Origin: Neobacillus terrae
Lineage (GTDB): Bacteria; Bacillota; Bacilli; Bacillales; Cytobacillaceae
Length of the DNA: 64,000 nt
Direction: 5' to 3'
Assembly: GCF_011393025.1 (NCBI RefSeq)
Contig: NZ_JAAOEO010000010.1
Location: 62,001-126,000, forward strand
Positions within the stretch are counted from its first letter, which is position 1, and each line of letters begins with the position of its first letter. Both the position numbers and the translations under genes were made by a program. Positions 27,935 to 37,562 of the stretch are shown one piece after another. The notes under the pieces were generated by a model, which did not search any database, was not told where the DNA came from, and was given only the letters and a program-made list of their open reading frames with translations.

Positions 27935-28120
27935 CTATAGCATAGCTGCTCTAGTTATCCAAATAGCAAAGACTAATAGAACACCCAACCAAAAATAATT
28001 TGATTTTATTATTTCTTTAAAAGTCATTTTATTTTTGAATCCCTTCATAAAGATCCTCATGATTAGAATAACTGCCAATAACAACAAGAAGATATCGGTT
28101 AAAAATGCACTATATGGCAT
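27935..28120 (-). CDS. 61-aa small membrane protein
   Basis: ATG at 28120 has GGAGGTACTTTT upstream, so this start is preferred to 28147. Two hydrophobic helices (FLTDIFLLLLAVILIMRIF and YFWLGVLLVFAIWI) flank a basic segment KGFKNKMTFKEIIK. No family recognised. The 283 bases between it and the T-box hold nothing I can identify. Confidence 0.6.
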   Translation of the reverse strand: MPYSAFLTDIFLLLLAVILIMRIFMKGFKNKMTFKEIIKSNYFWLGVLLVFAIWITRAAML

Positions 28121-28285
28121 AAAAGTACCTCCGTAAAATAGACACAAGATATATCAGTTATTCAATTTGAAGAAAACATTAAAAATCCTTCTTGGACTCT
28201 GACCAACATAACCGACTTTAATAAACGATAAGTAAGTTTAATATTCAATGACAATTTTCCCTTTCTCTTTTCCTTTATTTATCAA

Positions 28286-28400
28286 CTAATAAGAAATTGA
28301 TTCAGCTGAACTGTCCCGGCAGCTTAAAATGAAGGAATATGCTACTGCCATAGCAACTTCTTGTTCAACTCCTCTACTATGTCTCCCAATAAAAAGCAAG
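28286..28400 (-). pseudogene. Protein remnant, paralogue of 31884-32050
   Basis: The minus strand is open as LLFIGRHSRGVEQEVAMAVA followed by YSFILSCRDSSAESISY and a stop at 28286. A sequence of the same kind, FIGRHSRGDEQDVAMTAASF, is at 31884-32050. About 90 bases are clearly related in the two places. Both lack an N-terminus. The parent family is not recognised. Confidence 0.5.
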
Positions 28401-28440
28401 AAACAATGAAACCTGTAATTTAAAATTATATATGGCAATA

Positions 28441-28475
28441 AACAAGAGTGTTGGATTCCGATTCTCTTGTTTTTC
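28441..28475. terminator. Hairpin upstream of the nucleobase permease gene
   Basis: AACAAGAG and CTCTTGTT pair around a 13-base loop and are followed on the plus strand by TTTTTC. No gene ends nearby on the plus strand, so it may terminate a short unannotated transcript or act in the permease leader. No purine riboswitch was found here. Confidence 0.55.
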
Positions 28476-28557
28476 TTATGAATGTATATTTTGTATACTG
28501 ATAATAATAGGGTGTTTAAGAATACAAGCCTAAGTTTGCAGTTGGAAGAGGGAGTTT

Positions 28558-29850
28558 ATGGTCACGAAACAAAATATTTTCAGTTTATTAGGGGGATTTC
28601 AGTGGCTTTTCTTTATGTTTGCTAATACTGTTGTCATCCCTATATCTATAGGAGCCGCCTTCAATTTGGATGGTTCGGAGATTGTTTCCGCACTTCAACA
28701 ATCCTTCATTTTGACTGGAGTTGCTTGCGTTTTACAAGGCTGGATTGGACATCGGCTTTCCATCATGGAAGGTCAATCGGGATTGTGGTGGGGAGTCATC
28801 CTAAATATTGCAGCTATGGCTGACACGTTACATTTAAATGTGGCTGCCATTGGGGGAAGTATAGCGGTTGGTTCCATTCTATCAGGTCTCTTGGTATCAC
28901 TGTTAGGCGTATTTGGTCTGGCTGGTTTATTGAAAAAGTGGTTCACACCTATTGTTATGTTTGTTTTCTTATTGCTCCTAGCCAATCAGTTAATTTTCAC
29001 ATTCCTAAAAGGGATGCTAGGTTTAAATAGTGGAAATCATATCCGTTTAGATGTTGCTTGTTTTTCCATTCTCCTTGCAGCTATTACGATTATTATCAAT
29101 ATAAAAGGAAAGGGGATCCTAAGTAATTTAGCCCTTTTAATAGGAATGACCATTGGCTGGCTTGGTTCCACATGGTTGTTTCCAACAGAATTGACGGCTA
29201 CCTTTACACCCCACGCGCATCTTATCTGGTTTCCTTTAGGAGCTCCGACTTTTATAGGGGGAATCGTATTTATGGTGGTTATCACAGGATTATTAAATAC
29301 ATCCAATACTATTGCCACTTTGAAAGGCGTAGAAGACATTTATCAAAAGGAAACTTCAACTAAACAATATAAGTTCTCCCTCATTCTATCTGGAGCATTC
29401 ACATCTATTTCAGGCTTTTTCGGCCTTGTTCCTTATGCGCCATATGCGTCATCATTAGGTTTCTTACAATCTACGGGGATTCGAGAACGATTACCGTTTT
29501 TCCTTGGTTCGGTTATGTTCATTATTTTAGGTATGGTCCCTCAGTTAATCTCTTTTTTTTCAACCATACCACCCCATGTTGGGAACACTATCTTATTCGT
29601 TGCCTATTGCCAATTGTTTCTTTCTGCTTTAAGAAATATTGAAGGATTGCGTTTTACACCAAAAACTGGATACCGAATTGCTATTCCGTCTTTGCTTGGC
29701 ATGTCGATTATGAATATTCCTAAAGAAGCGTTCGCCACCATTCCAGCACTAATCCAGCCACTTTTGTCCAATGGTTTATTGGTAGGTATTTTGGTCGCCC
29801 TGCTTATGGAGCTTATCTCTTGGTCAAGTAAAAGATTTTCGAACAACTAA
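28558..29850 (+). CDS. NCS2 family nucleobase permease (YwdJ-like)
   Basis: A 430-residue transporter with about 12-14 membrane helices. It resembles the uracil/xanthine permease family: the early helix contains FANTVVIPISIGAAF, the region after helix 3 reads MEGQSGLWWGVILNIAAM, and helix 8-10 has SGFFGLVPYAPYASSLGFL. The substrate (uracil, xanthine or another base) cannot be decided. ATG 28558 follows AGAGGGAG. The gene appears monocistronic. Confidence 0.85.
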   Translation: MVTKQNIFSLLGGFQWLFFMFANTVVIPISIGAAFNLDGSEIVSALQQSFILTGVACVLQGWIGHRLSIMEGQSGLWWGVILNIAAMADTLHLNVAAIGGSIAVGSILSGLLVSLLGVFGLAGLLKKWFTPIVMFVFLLLLANQLIFTFLKGMLGLNSGNHIRLDVACFSILLAAITIIINIKGKGILSNLALLIGMTIGWLGSTWLFPTELTATFTPHAHLIWFPLGAPTFIGGIVFMVVITGLLNTSNTIATLKGVEDIYQKETSTKQYKFSLILSGAFTSISGFFGLVPYAPYASSLGFLQSTGIRERLPFFLGSVMFIILGMVPQLISFFSTIPPHVGNTILFVAYCQLFLSALRNIEGLRFTPKTGYRIAIPSLLGMSIMNIPKEAFATIPALIQPLLSNGLLVGILVALLMELISWSSKRFSNN

Positions 29851-29958
29851 TCCTAACTTTTAAACGGATTTACCGTAGGGAATAGAATGTGTGTATCAGT
29901 CCAAAGACGAACTAACAAGGATTATTTATACACTAATTTAGTGAGAAAAGTTCCCAGA

Positions 29959-30240
29959 TTATGAATTGATGAACTGCGCTCTCCCCTTTTTTAAAAACAT
30001 TTCGCTCTCCACCGAATCTTCGATTTGTAGTTGCTTAATAATCCTTTTGTTGTTTCTTCTACCTTCAATCCAATTTAAAAAATCCTTATCATCCAAAATG
30101 TTGAGCAAGAAAATATCCACAACTTCGCTCTCACTGTACTCTGTGAATTCAGCATACGTTTTAACAATGGCTCTTACACGCTCGGATATAAGCCAGTCCA
30201 CATTGGTAGCGTTATTGTTTTTGGGCTTGATAAACTTCAT
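29959..30240 (-). CDS. 93-aa hypothetical protein, possible DNA-binding
   Basis: ATG at 30240 has GGAGAGG upstream and is preferred over the longer frame. The product is predicted helical: NVDWLISERVRAIVKTYAEF and TEYSESEVVDIFLLNIL, then a charged tail. The first part resembles a ribbon-helix-helix or CopG-like arrangement, but the match is weak. A perfect 20-base palindrome lies 80 bases upstream, consistent with autoregulation. Confidence 0.55.
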   Translation of the reverse strand: MKFIKPKNNNATNVDWLISERVRAIVKTYAEFTEYSESEVVDIFLLNILDDKDFLNWIEGRRNNKRIIKQLQIEDSVESEMFLKKGRAQFINS

Positions 30241-30319
30241 TTGGTTATCCTCTCCATACATATTGGTCATATAATTAGTATAACCATTTGGCAGGTGTTT
30301 TAACGCCGATTTCAACAAA

Positions 30320-30339
30320 TGTACATAAATTTATGTACA
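30320..30339. promoter_or_regulatory. 20-base perfect palindrome, candidate operator
   Basis: TGTACATAAATTTATGTACA is its own reverse complement. It lies upstream of the 93-aa gene and is not followed by a T-run, so an operator is more likely than a terminator. Confidence 0.6.
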
Positions 30340-30407
30340 CTTTCTAATTACAATGTTAATCCGTGTGCTAATTTTATTAATAAAACAAAATAAAGTTGAT
30401 ATAACAA

Positions 30408-30447
30408 TAAAAAAGGAGGTACCAATTCTATTGCGAATTGTACCTCC
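30408..30447 (-). terminator. Terminator of the paiA operon
   Basis: GGAGGTAC-C-AATTC pairs with GAATT-GTACCTCC (one bulged base), and the minus strand continues with TTTTTTATTG. It lies 80 bases beyond the paiA stop. Confidence 0.8.
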
Positions 30448-30524
30448 AAATGGCTAACTTTTTATAATTTTCTCCCTCTGAACCGAATCCGTTAAATATA
30501 CAGTTCCCTCCTTTAATTCTTGCA

Positions 30525-31064
<540 letters not shown>

Positions 31065-31072
31065 TTATAAAA

Positions 31073-31525
31073 TCAATAATTCCTCTTGTTTCCCTTTTTG
31101 ACAAATTCCCAGTCTATCTCGATATTTTTTCTAACTCTTTGGAGAAAATAAAAAAGAGTTTCTACTTCTTTTTCCGAGAATCCAGCTAATGCAACTTCGT
31201 TGGAATGTTCATTTTCTTGTTTTATAAAAGGATAAATCTTTTTCCCTTTCTCTGTTGGAAAGAGCTTTTTTATTTTTTTATTATGTTGATCGTCTTTCCT
31301 TTCAATAAAACCATTCATTTCAAGTTTTTTTATGGCACGAGCTGCCGTTGTTCGGTCTACTTTTATCATTTCAGCTAACTTTTCCTGAATGATTCCCTGG
31401 TTTTCACATATTCGCACCAGATACAAATACTGTCCTTTTGTAAGATCAAATTCTTTAAATTCTATATTGCTTATAGAATCTAATGCCCTGGCAATCATTC
31501 CAATTTCACGTAGAATTTCGTTCAT
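31073..31525 (-). CDS. MarR family transcriptional regulator
   Basis: A 150-residue winged-helix repressor. The recognition region is GIIQEKLAEMIKVDRTTAAR followed by AIKKLEMNGFIERKDDQHNK, the typical MarR helix-turn-helix and wing. ATG at 31525 has TGGAG ten bases upstream; the longer frame to 31606 is the promoter region. The gene precedes paiA, so it probably controls the acetyltransferase. An inverted repeat TTGTTG-N6-CAACAA lies 59 bases upstream. Confidence 0.88.
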   Translation of the reverse strand: MNEILREIGMIARALDSISNIEFKEFDLTKGQYLYLVRICENQGIIQEKLAEMIKVDRTTAARAIKKLEMNGFIERKDDQHNKKIKKLFPTEKGKKIYPFIKQENEHSNEVALAGFSEKEVETLFYFLQRVRKNIEIDWEFVKKGNKRNY

Positions 31526-31583
31526 ATATGCAACTCCATCAATTTGTAGGGATATAAAATAATAAATATATATTATAATATTT

Positions 31584-31601
31584 TTGTTGTATTTGCAACA
31601 A
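31584..31601. promoter_or_regulatory. Inverted repeat, candidate MarR operator
   Basis: TTGTTGTATTTGCAACAA has 6-base arms TTGTTG/CAACAA. It sits beside a TATAAT-like element (31574-31579 read on the minus strand) in front of the marR-paiA unit. Confidence 0.6.
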
Positions 31602-31651
31602 AGCAAAGAGAGATGTTTTTCTTTCCAATCCCTTTATTACGGTAATTTCAA

Positions 31652-31866
31652 TCAATCAAAAGCTATAATGCTAACAAAGCCATCCTTTTCATAATAAAAC
31701 CCCTTAACTAAGGCTATCCATCTGAGCACTTTGCCATCTAAAAGGGCAAATATAGTATGATAAGCAGGACCTGATTAAATATAAGTAATCGTTGTTTCAT
31801 ATTTTCAATGGTGGTTGGTTTTCTAAGATGGTCCATTAGTCCAGTTAATTCATCAATATCATTCAT
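31652..31866 (-). pseudogene. GNAT acetyltransferase remnant
   Basis: From ATG 31866 the frame reads MNDIDELTGLMDHLRKPTTI and shifts once; the next frame continues GPAYHTIFALLDGKVLRWIA and VKGFYYEKDGFVSIIAFD, ending at 31652. This is the N-terminal half of a GNAT enzyme; the acetyl-CoA loop is missing. Confidence 0.7.
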
Positions 31867-31883
31867 TGTTGCTTCTCAGATTT

Positions 31884-32050
31884 TTACTCTGTGTCAAATT
31901 TTCCCTTTTCACTTTTCCTTTCTAATTCAATTAATACTAAATTTCCATCTTCGACAAAACTGTCCCGGTAGCTCTTGATGAAAAAAGATGCTGCTGTCAT
32001 AGCAACATCTTGTTCATCTCCTCTACTATGTCTCCCAATAAAAAACAGAT
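31884..32050 (-). pseudogene. Protein remnant, paralogue of 28286-28400
   Basis: Open on the minus strand as FIGRHSRGDEQDVAMTAASF then FIKSYRDSFVEDGNLVLIEL and ELERKSEKGKFDTE to a stop at 31884. No start codon or N-terminal domain is present. Similarity to the copy at 28286 is kept at protein level, which suggests both derive from a real gene. Family not recognised. Confidence 0.5.
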
Positions 32051-32062
32051 TGATGAATCTAT

Positions 32063-32299
32063 CTATAAACCCTTACACAATCCATATAGTATGGCAGATA
32101 TTCCAAAACAGAAATAGTATATCCTTGTTTTCCTAGATCTTTTATTATAATCCTCTTCTTTCACCCAGGCTTCGTTCCTTTTATGATAATAAAGTGCTAA
32201 TTTTATAAGTTCGAAAGCTGTCAAGACAGTGAAAATGATAAAGAGTAAAAGGCTTAAGATTTTCAATATTGGTATTAAATTTAAAATTAAATCTTCCAT
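32063..32299 (-). CDS. 78-aa membrane protein, unknown
   Basis: ATG at 32299 with AGGAG about 11 bases upstream. Two helices (LIPILKILSLLLFIIFTVLT and IYYFCFGISAILYGLCKGL) flank a charged middle with EAWVKEEDYNKRSRK. No family recognised. Confidence 0.6.
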   Translation of the reverse strand: MEDLILNLIPILKILSLLLFIIFTVLTAFELIKLALYYHKRNEAWVKEEDYNKRSRKTRIYYFCFGISAILYGLCKGL

Positions 32300-32429
32300 T
32301 TTATCTTGATCTCCTAAACAAAAAACTTATAAATAAGTATTTCACTTGTGTTTTATGAAATTCCTTCATCACCTCTTGCCCCCGTTATTTGAACTATTTT
32401 ACAACGAAAAAATTAAGTCTTTTATCCTT

Positions 32430-32816
32430 TTATTCTCTATATCCAAATCCAATTAAAAGATGTGATTTTATATCTGCATAAACTCCAACCCCGCCTAATG
32501 ATGGATTATCGTTTGAAGGAAAATCAACCAGATAAACCTCTTTTCCTATATATGTTTTGTCTTTAATGTTTCCCATTGTCTCCCGAAGTGTTATTTTCCG
32601 AAAACTTGCATCCTTCCAAGTTCCTACTATATGTTCTTTTTCCTTTTTTGTAAGTTGTCCCCAAACAGCCTTCCTGACGTCTAATGACTGGGTTTCATTA
32701 CTATTTACTTTCTTCACGTTTTGCTCTTTTTTAGCGTTTGATTCTTGCTGTTGGCAACCATTTAGCATAATAGATAGAAGAATGGACGATAAAATAATTA
32801 GAATAAACTTTTTCAC
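32430..32816 (-). CDS. Putative lipoprotein
   Basis: A 128-residue protein with a lipoprotein signal: VKKFILIILSSILLSIMLNGC, where Cys follows LNG. A Gln/Asn/Lys-rich linker follows the Cys, then a globular domain of about 85 residues with KEKEHIVGTWKDASFRKI and GKEVYLVDFPS. GTG at 32816 is preferred because GGAGGCGG lies upstream. Family and function unknown. Confidence 0.7.
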   Translation of the reverse strand: MKKFILIILSSILLSIMLNGCQQQESNAKKEQNVKKVNSNETQSLDVRKAVWGQLTKKEKEHIVGTWKDASFRKITLRETMGNIKDKTYIGKEVYLVDFPSNDNPSLGGVGVYADIKSHLLIGFGYRE

Positions 32817-33103
32817 TCGATTTCCGCCTCCAATTTTTGTATTTTTTCTGTCCCGCATTTACGATTGCTCATTATGTATCTCCCATAAGTAATTAAGATT
32901 CCATCTTATTCTATATCTATTAATTCGATTCCTCTACCGGACACCTGCCCCATTAGCCAACAACAACTTCTGCAAAAAAGTCGGGTAATCCTTCTTGGAT
33001 CAACGAAGTGTATTACTTAATATGAAACCTAGAATTTAAAGGATTATTTACAAATAATTAAGAATATAAGTAATAAAAGTCAGAGAAATTGGAGAGTGAT
33101 AAC

Positions 33104-33589
33104 ATGATTCATGATATAAAGGAATATGTAAAATACTTAGATGGTATTCATAAAAGAACGATGCAATATGTGAAATCAATATCTAATGAAGTCTTAGATT
33201 GGAAGCCTTCTGAAGATAAATTTTCTACAGGTGATTTATTGAGACATATCGCATCTTCTCGATTGATGTTTCTTGGTGTAATTGAAAATGGAACGTGGAC
33301 ATACACAGGGCACAATACGGATAAGGGTGCTTCTCTTGAGGATATTTCTAATTATTTAGAGGCATGTCAGATTAAACTAACAGAGGGTCTATTAAAAATT
33401 GGCAATGATGTATTGACAAAAAAGGTTTTAACCCTTCATGGTCATGAAGTTAGTGTGTGGAGAATACTTATGGCAATTCCAGAACATGAAATCCATCATC
33501 GTGGACAAATCTCTACTTATTTACAAATGAATAAGATTAATCCCCCTCAAATTTTTGGATTGAAAATTGAACAAGTTAAAAAATTATAA
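33104..33589 (+). CDS. DinB/YfiT-like metal-dependent hydrolase fold protein
   Basis: A 161-residue four-helix bundle of the DinB family. The three metal-binding His positions are visible: DLLRHIASSR near 44, and EHEIHHRGQIS near 130. Some members are bacillithiol S-transferases, others have no known role. ATG at 33104 follows GGAGAG. A broken relative is at 40907-41379. Confidence 0.8.
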   Translation: MIHDIKEYVKYLDGIHKRTMQYVKSISNEVLDWKPSEDKFSTGDLLRHIASSRLMFLGVIENGTWTYTGHNTDKGASLEDISNYLEACQIKLTEGLLKIGNDVLTKKVLTLHGHEVSVWRILMAIPEHEIHHRGQISTYLQMNKINPPQIFGLKIEQVKKL

Positions 33590-33602
33590 TGTTACGAAAG
33601 AG

Positions 33603-33640
33603 CTTTGGACAGCAGCGGATTTCAAAGCTTTATTTTTTTG
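33603..33640 (+). terminator. Terminator of the DinB-like gene
   Basis: GCTTTG and CAAAGC pair around a 15-base loop; TTTATTTTTTT follows. Confidence 0.65.
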
Positions 33641-33951
33641 TCTTTTTTCACTAAATTACTCTGTTAGCTCCACAACATGGTACTTTATTTATTAATAAAT
33701 TAACCAAATTACCATTCTCTTTTTTATCTATCATCTGAACCCCTTCATCGGAAATATAGTATTTCCGTTTACCGTGACATTATAATTCTTAAGTAACATT
33801 ACAAAAAATGACTCTGCTCTTTTTTACTTGAACAGACATCTCAAGTTTTGTTTTATGACCAAATGCCACCTATTTGAATTTGATTGGAGATGATTTGTCC
33901 CATTTTTAGGGTGTCATATCAAAACCAAAGAAGGAGCCCTAATTAAGTGAA
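33641..33951. other. Intergenic with a short unassigned ORF remnant
   Basis: On the minus strand about 33654-33775 reads GKRKYYISDEGVQMIDKKE and on to NKVPCCGANRVI and a stop, resembling the tail of a DNA-binding regulator. There is no start codon or domain core. Nothing else recognised. Confidence 0.35.
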
Positions 33952-34492
33952 TCATTTTACAATATTATTTTTTAATAAGCGTTTTTTGGGGTTAAAAATA
34001 AAATAATAAAGTAAAAAGCAAAATAATAATAAACCTAAACCAACATACATCATTTTTTCATGAAGGTGTCCTTCTGATTTCCCTTCTGTTAAAATTTGAA
34101 GTAATATCGCTGATTGTTTTTTTGTTAATTGCGCATATTGGTTCTCACCTCGAACAATCACCAATCTGTTTTTATCAGGAGTAATCCAAACTCTGTGTAA
34201 TACTGCATCTTCCCGAATTCTTGGGTCTTTAGAGTGGAAACCAAAACGATAGTCAGGCGGTTGAAGGGTATCTCTTTTTGCGTATACCCATTTCGGTTCG
34301 TTTAAAATTTCTCTTACTTTAATAACTTCGTTTCTATCTGTAATTTTTCTCCCTTCTTCAAAATTACTTTTCTTACCTACTCGCTTTTGAACTTCAATGT
34401 ATTGGTCATCGGGATTGAGTCCGTTTGAATATCCTGTTAAGGATTAGTAAGAGAACAGAAAAAAAACCAACTAATAATTTTCGTATCTTCAT
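33952..34492 (-). pseudogene. Signal-peptide/TM-anchored protein with a frameshift
   Basis: ATG at 34492 has AAAGGAGGGG upstream and begins MKIRKLLVGFFSVLLLIL, a signal peptide, then the frame is lost by one extra base near 34435. The next frame continues GYSNGLNPDDQYIEVQKRVG through RFGFHSKDPRIREDAVLHR to a C-terminal helix (MMYVGLGLLLFCFLLYYFIF) and a stop at 33952. If restored, the protein has about 179 residues, exported domain and C-terminal anchor. Family not recognised. Confidence 0.7.
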
Positions 34493-34645
34493 TCCTATTC
34501 CCCTCCTTTGTCCATTTAACATTTGTTTTTTCTGATCTTCTTAATATAAGAATAAAGCCCCTTTATTGGCAGCTCGTTCTGTAGTTCTTGCCAATATTAG
34601 CTTTAAAAACTAAAAAGCCAAAATCTTTCTACTAAATAAAGTGTG

Positions 34646-35110
34646 TCAGATTATTTTTTCTTCTAGTCTTTTATTCTCTATAATAATCTCTAGTTCCTTT
34701 TTCGTTTCAGGATGTAAGATAATCTTTTCACTCAGGTTCAGCGTTGAAGTTTTGACCTTCTTTCCCCACTTTCTTGAAAAGGAACGCCAATCACAAACCA
34801 TTTCAAGTAAATATTTTCTTGGCATTGGTAAGGCTTTCTTATTATTTGGATCAACAACCCAATATTCCCAATGGTGTTTATTTTTATGTTGATGATGAAG
34901 CCAGGCATACTTCCATCTTAATTCATCATCTTCACTTAGTTGTTTACCTGAAAAAAATTTCTTAGCATATGGGAAAAATTCTATAGGAGAAAACTTTGAT
35001 AAATCGTGGGTTATGCCTTGAATGTATAAACCCTCTTGCCAGCATTCAACAAGAACATTCATTTTATGATTAATTATGTAGAGTATATTCCTCCAACAAG
35101 CCTTCAACAT
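34646..35110 (-). CDS. DUF5662 family protein
   Basis: A 154-residue protein beginning MLKACWRNILYIINHKMNV and carrying GITHDLSKFSPIEFFPYAKK and YAWLHHQHKNKHHWEYWV, the histidine-rich features of DUF5662, possibly an HD-like metal-binding helical domain. The start is uncertain: AAGGAG lies 40 bases upstream of this ATG, and a TTG at 35131 is an alternative. Function unknown. Confidence 0.75.
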   Translation of the reverse strand: MLKACWRNILYIINHKMNVLVECWQEGLYIQGITHDLSKFSPIEFFPYAKKFFSGKQLSEDDELRWKYAWLHHQHKNKHHWEYWVVDPNNKKALPMPRKYLLEMVCDWRSFSRKWGKKVKTSTLNLSEKIILHPETKKELEIIIENKRLEEKII

Positions 35111-35302
35111 AAAATCCCACATCCAATTCAATAAATTTTAATTTATAATCTCCTTGGATGCTTAAAATCCCTGTTGTTAATAAAAAAGGACATTTAATCT
35201 AATCTTTTTTGACTAAAGGACCCATAGCTAAGTAAAATAGCATTACTTTAATAAGAAAAGAGGGTAATTACCCTTTGGTGCAGTAATCATCCGTTGTCAT
35301 TT

Positions 35303-35770
35303 CTACTCAATAAAGTTTATTTTATTTTCTTGACACCATTCAATCGCAATTAGTTTGAAACACTCATCACGGTATGAATACCATTGATCTTCCATTTCAA
35401 AATCTATGATTTTGTCCTTAAACCTTCTAAAGGCACCCTTGCCCTTAATTGCCCTCAATAATGATTCCTGCTTACGTTGATCACAGACTGTAAAGCAAAA
35501 GTTTTCCATTACTTCATACTCATTCACTTCATATTTAGTAGGTAAATCTATATAATTTTCAAAGTTTTCAACGACATCAATTGCAGTCTTTCTATTTTCT
35601 TGTTCCCATTCAGGTAAATGATCAAATGGTTTTTCGTCTTCAGCAGCTCTCAAGTCCTCCGATGTTACTAACACTATTTCACCCGTTTTAATATTTAGTA
35701 ATGAACGCGACTCTTCAAACTGTATTTCCATTTCCTCAATTATATCTTTTAGTTTAACTTGTATATTCAT
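35303..35770 (-). CDS. UPF0158 family protein
   Basis: A 155-residue acidic protein matching UPF0158: LKDIIEEMEIQFEESRSLLN, KTGEIVLVTSED, and ending RDECFKLIAIEWCQENKINF. ATG at 35770 has AAAGGGTGAT upstream. The family has no established function. Confidence 0.8.
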   Translation of the reverse strand: MNIQVKLKDIIEEMEIQFEESRSLLNIKTGEIVLVTSEDLRAAEDEKPFDHLPEWEQENRKTAIDVVENFENYIDLPTKYEVNEYEVMENFCFTVCDQRKQESLLRAIKGKGAFRRFKDKIIDFEMEDQWYSYRDECFKLIAIEWCQENKINFIE

Positions 35771-36052
35771 TATGAGATCACCCTTTAAGATTTTTTTCTT
35801 ATGCTTCCGTTGGTCATCAGGCAGGCCAAAGATCGCGCTGTACCATAGAGGATGAAAATGGTTAGGAAGTGCAAATCTGATACTGCCTTTGATCTAGTCA
35901 ATTCTATTCCATAGACTTATTCATTTTACGCTCTCCTCTTTTTTTAACGATTGAGAAGGGTCTTCTTGAGTTTTGCATTTTTATTATCCTGTAGACACTT
36001 ATTTTCATTGTAGTTGAATAAGGAACCTAATCAATCTTTTGGACAAAATACT

Positions 36053-37453
36053 TTAAATCATCCAGGCTTCTTTTAACAATCGAATTCCTGCATCAATATC
36101 TGTTTCCGATAAACCACCAAAACCTAACAAAACCTGAGAGCCGTTGTAACCTTCTTTATTTTGGTAATATATCGACAAAGGGTATACCTTTACACCTGAT
36201 TTAAATGCTTTTTCTATTAACTCCTCTTCGCACATATTATTTTTCACTTCTAAAACAATGTGTAGTCCGGAATTTTCACCAATTACATTAACGTTGTTTC
36301 CTAAATATTTTTTGATGGATAACATTAAGGTACCGTGTTTCTTACGATAAAGAGTTCTCATTTTATTTAAATGACTTTGCCAATATCCGTCTTTCATAAA
36401 ACGATAAAGTGTATCCTGGTGAAGACGAGAAACGGTCTGCTTATATATTGTATAGTTTTTGAGATATATATTAATTAACGAGATTGGTAAAACCATATAA
36501 CTTATTCGAATAGATGGGAACAACGACTTAGAAAAAGTCCCTAAATAAATAACCTTTCCCATTGTATCAAGTCCCTGTAATGAAGGTATCGGCTGTCCTT
36601 TATAACGGTATTCACCATCATAATCATCTTCTATTATATAACGGTTTTTATCCTCAGCCCATTTTAACAATTTCATTCGGCGTGATATTGGCATAATCAT
36701 CCCATTAGGGAATTGATGGGATGGTGTAACATATACAACATTGGCCTTACTATTTTTTAAAAGCTTTATATCCATACCATCTCTATCTAATGGGATGGAT
36801 ATTATTTTTTCTCCTAAATCTTGAAGAACGGTTCTTGTTCGATGGAATCCAGGAACCTCCACACCGTATAATTTGTCTTTACCGATTAACATTGTTAATA
36901 AAGCCATAAGCACCTGGGTACCTGCACCAATGATGATTTGGCTAGCTGAGCACCTAGCACCCCTTGATGCATACAAATACGTCGCAATTTGTTCTCTTAG
37001 AAGCAGCTCACCTTGTGGATTTCCAAGATTAAATAATTCTCCTTGATCTTGATATAAAGATTCGATGGTTAGTTTTCTCCACAAGGAATATGGAAAGTGT
37101 TCTAAATCTACCTTTCCTGAATTAAAATCAAGCTTAATATTTACTTTTTCTTGCTCAGGCAATGGATTCAATTCTTGAGGATAAAGTTGTACCGTGGAAA
37201 TATCACCTTCGAAGGTCGCCACAAATAAACCTTGTCGAGGTTTACTTTCAATATACCCCTCAGCATTTAATTGTTCGTAAGCGGTCTTAATCGTATTTAT
37301 GCTTAAGCCGAGGTGAACAGATAACTTCCTTTTCGAAGGTAACTTTTCTCCAGGGTTAATTCTTCCACACAGTATTTCTTGCTTTATGTACTTTGCTAAC
37401 TGAATATATAACGGAGTATCCTTGCTATCCAAAACTGGTGTTAGTTCGATCAT
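36053..37453 (-). CDS. MocR/PdxR-type regulator (GntR-HTH plus aminotransferase fold)
   Basis: A 466-residue protein. Residues 1-75 form a GntR winged helix (DTPLYIQLAKYIKQEILCGR, SINTIKTAYEQLNAEGYIES). The rest is a fold-type I aminotransferase domain with the PLP-binding Lys in YLGTFSKSLFPSIR. Such proteins use PLP as co-effector and control genes of vitamin B6, GABA or amino-acid metabolism. It is divergent from the acetyltransferase gene at 37563, which is its likely target. Three half-sites of AACTGGTAC type lie between them. Confidence 0.92.
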   Translation of the reverse strand: MIELTPVLDSKDTPLYIQLAKYIKQEILCGRINPGEKLPSKRKLSVHLGLSINTIKTAYEQLNAEGYIESKPRQGLFVATFEGDISTVQLYPQELNPLPEQEKVNIKLDFNSGKVDLEHFPYSLWRKLTIESLYQDQGELFNLGNPQGELLLREQIATYLYASRGARCSASQIIIGAGTQVLMALLTMLIGKDKLYGVEVPGFHRTRTVLQDLGEKIISIPLDRDGMDIKLLKNSKANVVYVTPSHQFPNGMIMPISRRMKLLKWAEDKNRYIIEDDYDGEYRYKGQPIPSLQGLDTMGKVIYLGTFSKSLFPSIRISYMVLPISLINIYLKNYTIYKQTVSRLHQDTLYRFMKDGYWQSHLNKMRTLYRKKHGTLMLSIKKYLGNNVNVIGENSGLHIVLEVKNNMCEEELIEKAFKSGVKVYPLSIYYQNKEGYNGSQVLLGFGGLSETDIDAGIRLLKEAWMI

Positions 37454-37471
37454 TTTTCTTCTCCTACTTTT

Positions 37472-37521
37472 AACTGGTACCCTTAAATTTATAAAAACTG
37501 ATACTTTCGATTATACCAGTT
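37472..37521. promoter_or_regulatory. Candidate MocR operator: three half-sites
   Basis: AACTGGTAC (37472-37480) and AACTGATAC (37496-37504) are direct repeats 24 bases apart. ATACCAGTT (37513-37521) is the inverted form. Two direct and one inverted half-site in a divergent region is the arrangement described for several MocR regulators. Confidence 0.65.
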
Positions 37522-37562
37522 TGTGATTAAATATATATAAATTCTTTAAGGGGTTGAAAGAA

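Noticed and set aside
28477..28557. Purine riboswitch before the NCS2 permease
   Set aside because: None of the conserved aptamer segments (TATAA, GTTTC/GTCTC TACC, CCTAAA) is present.
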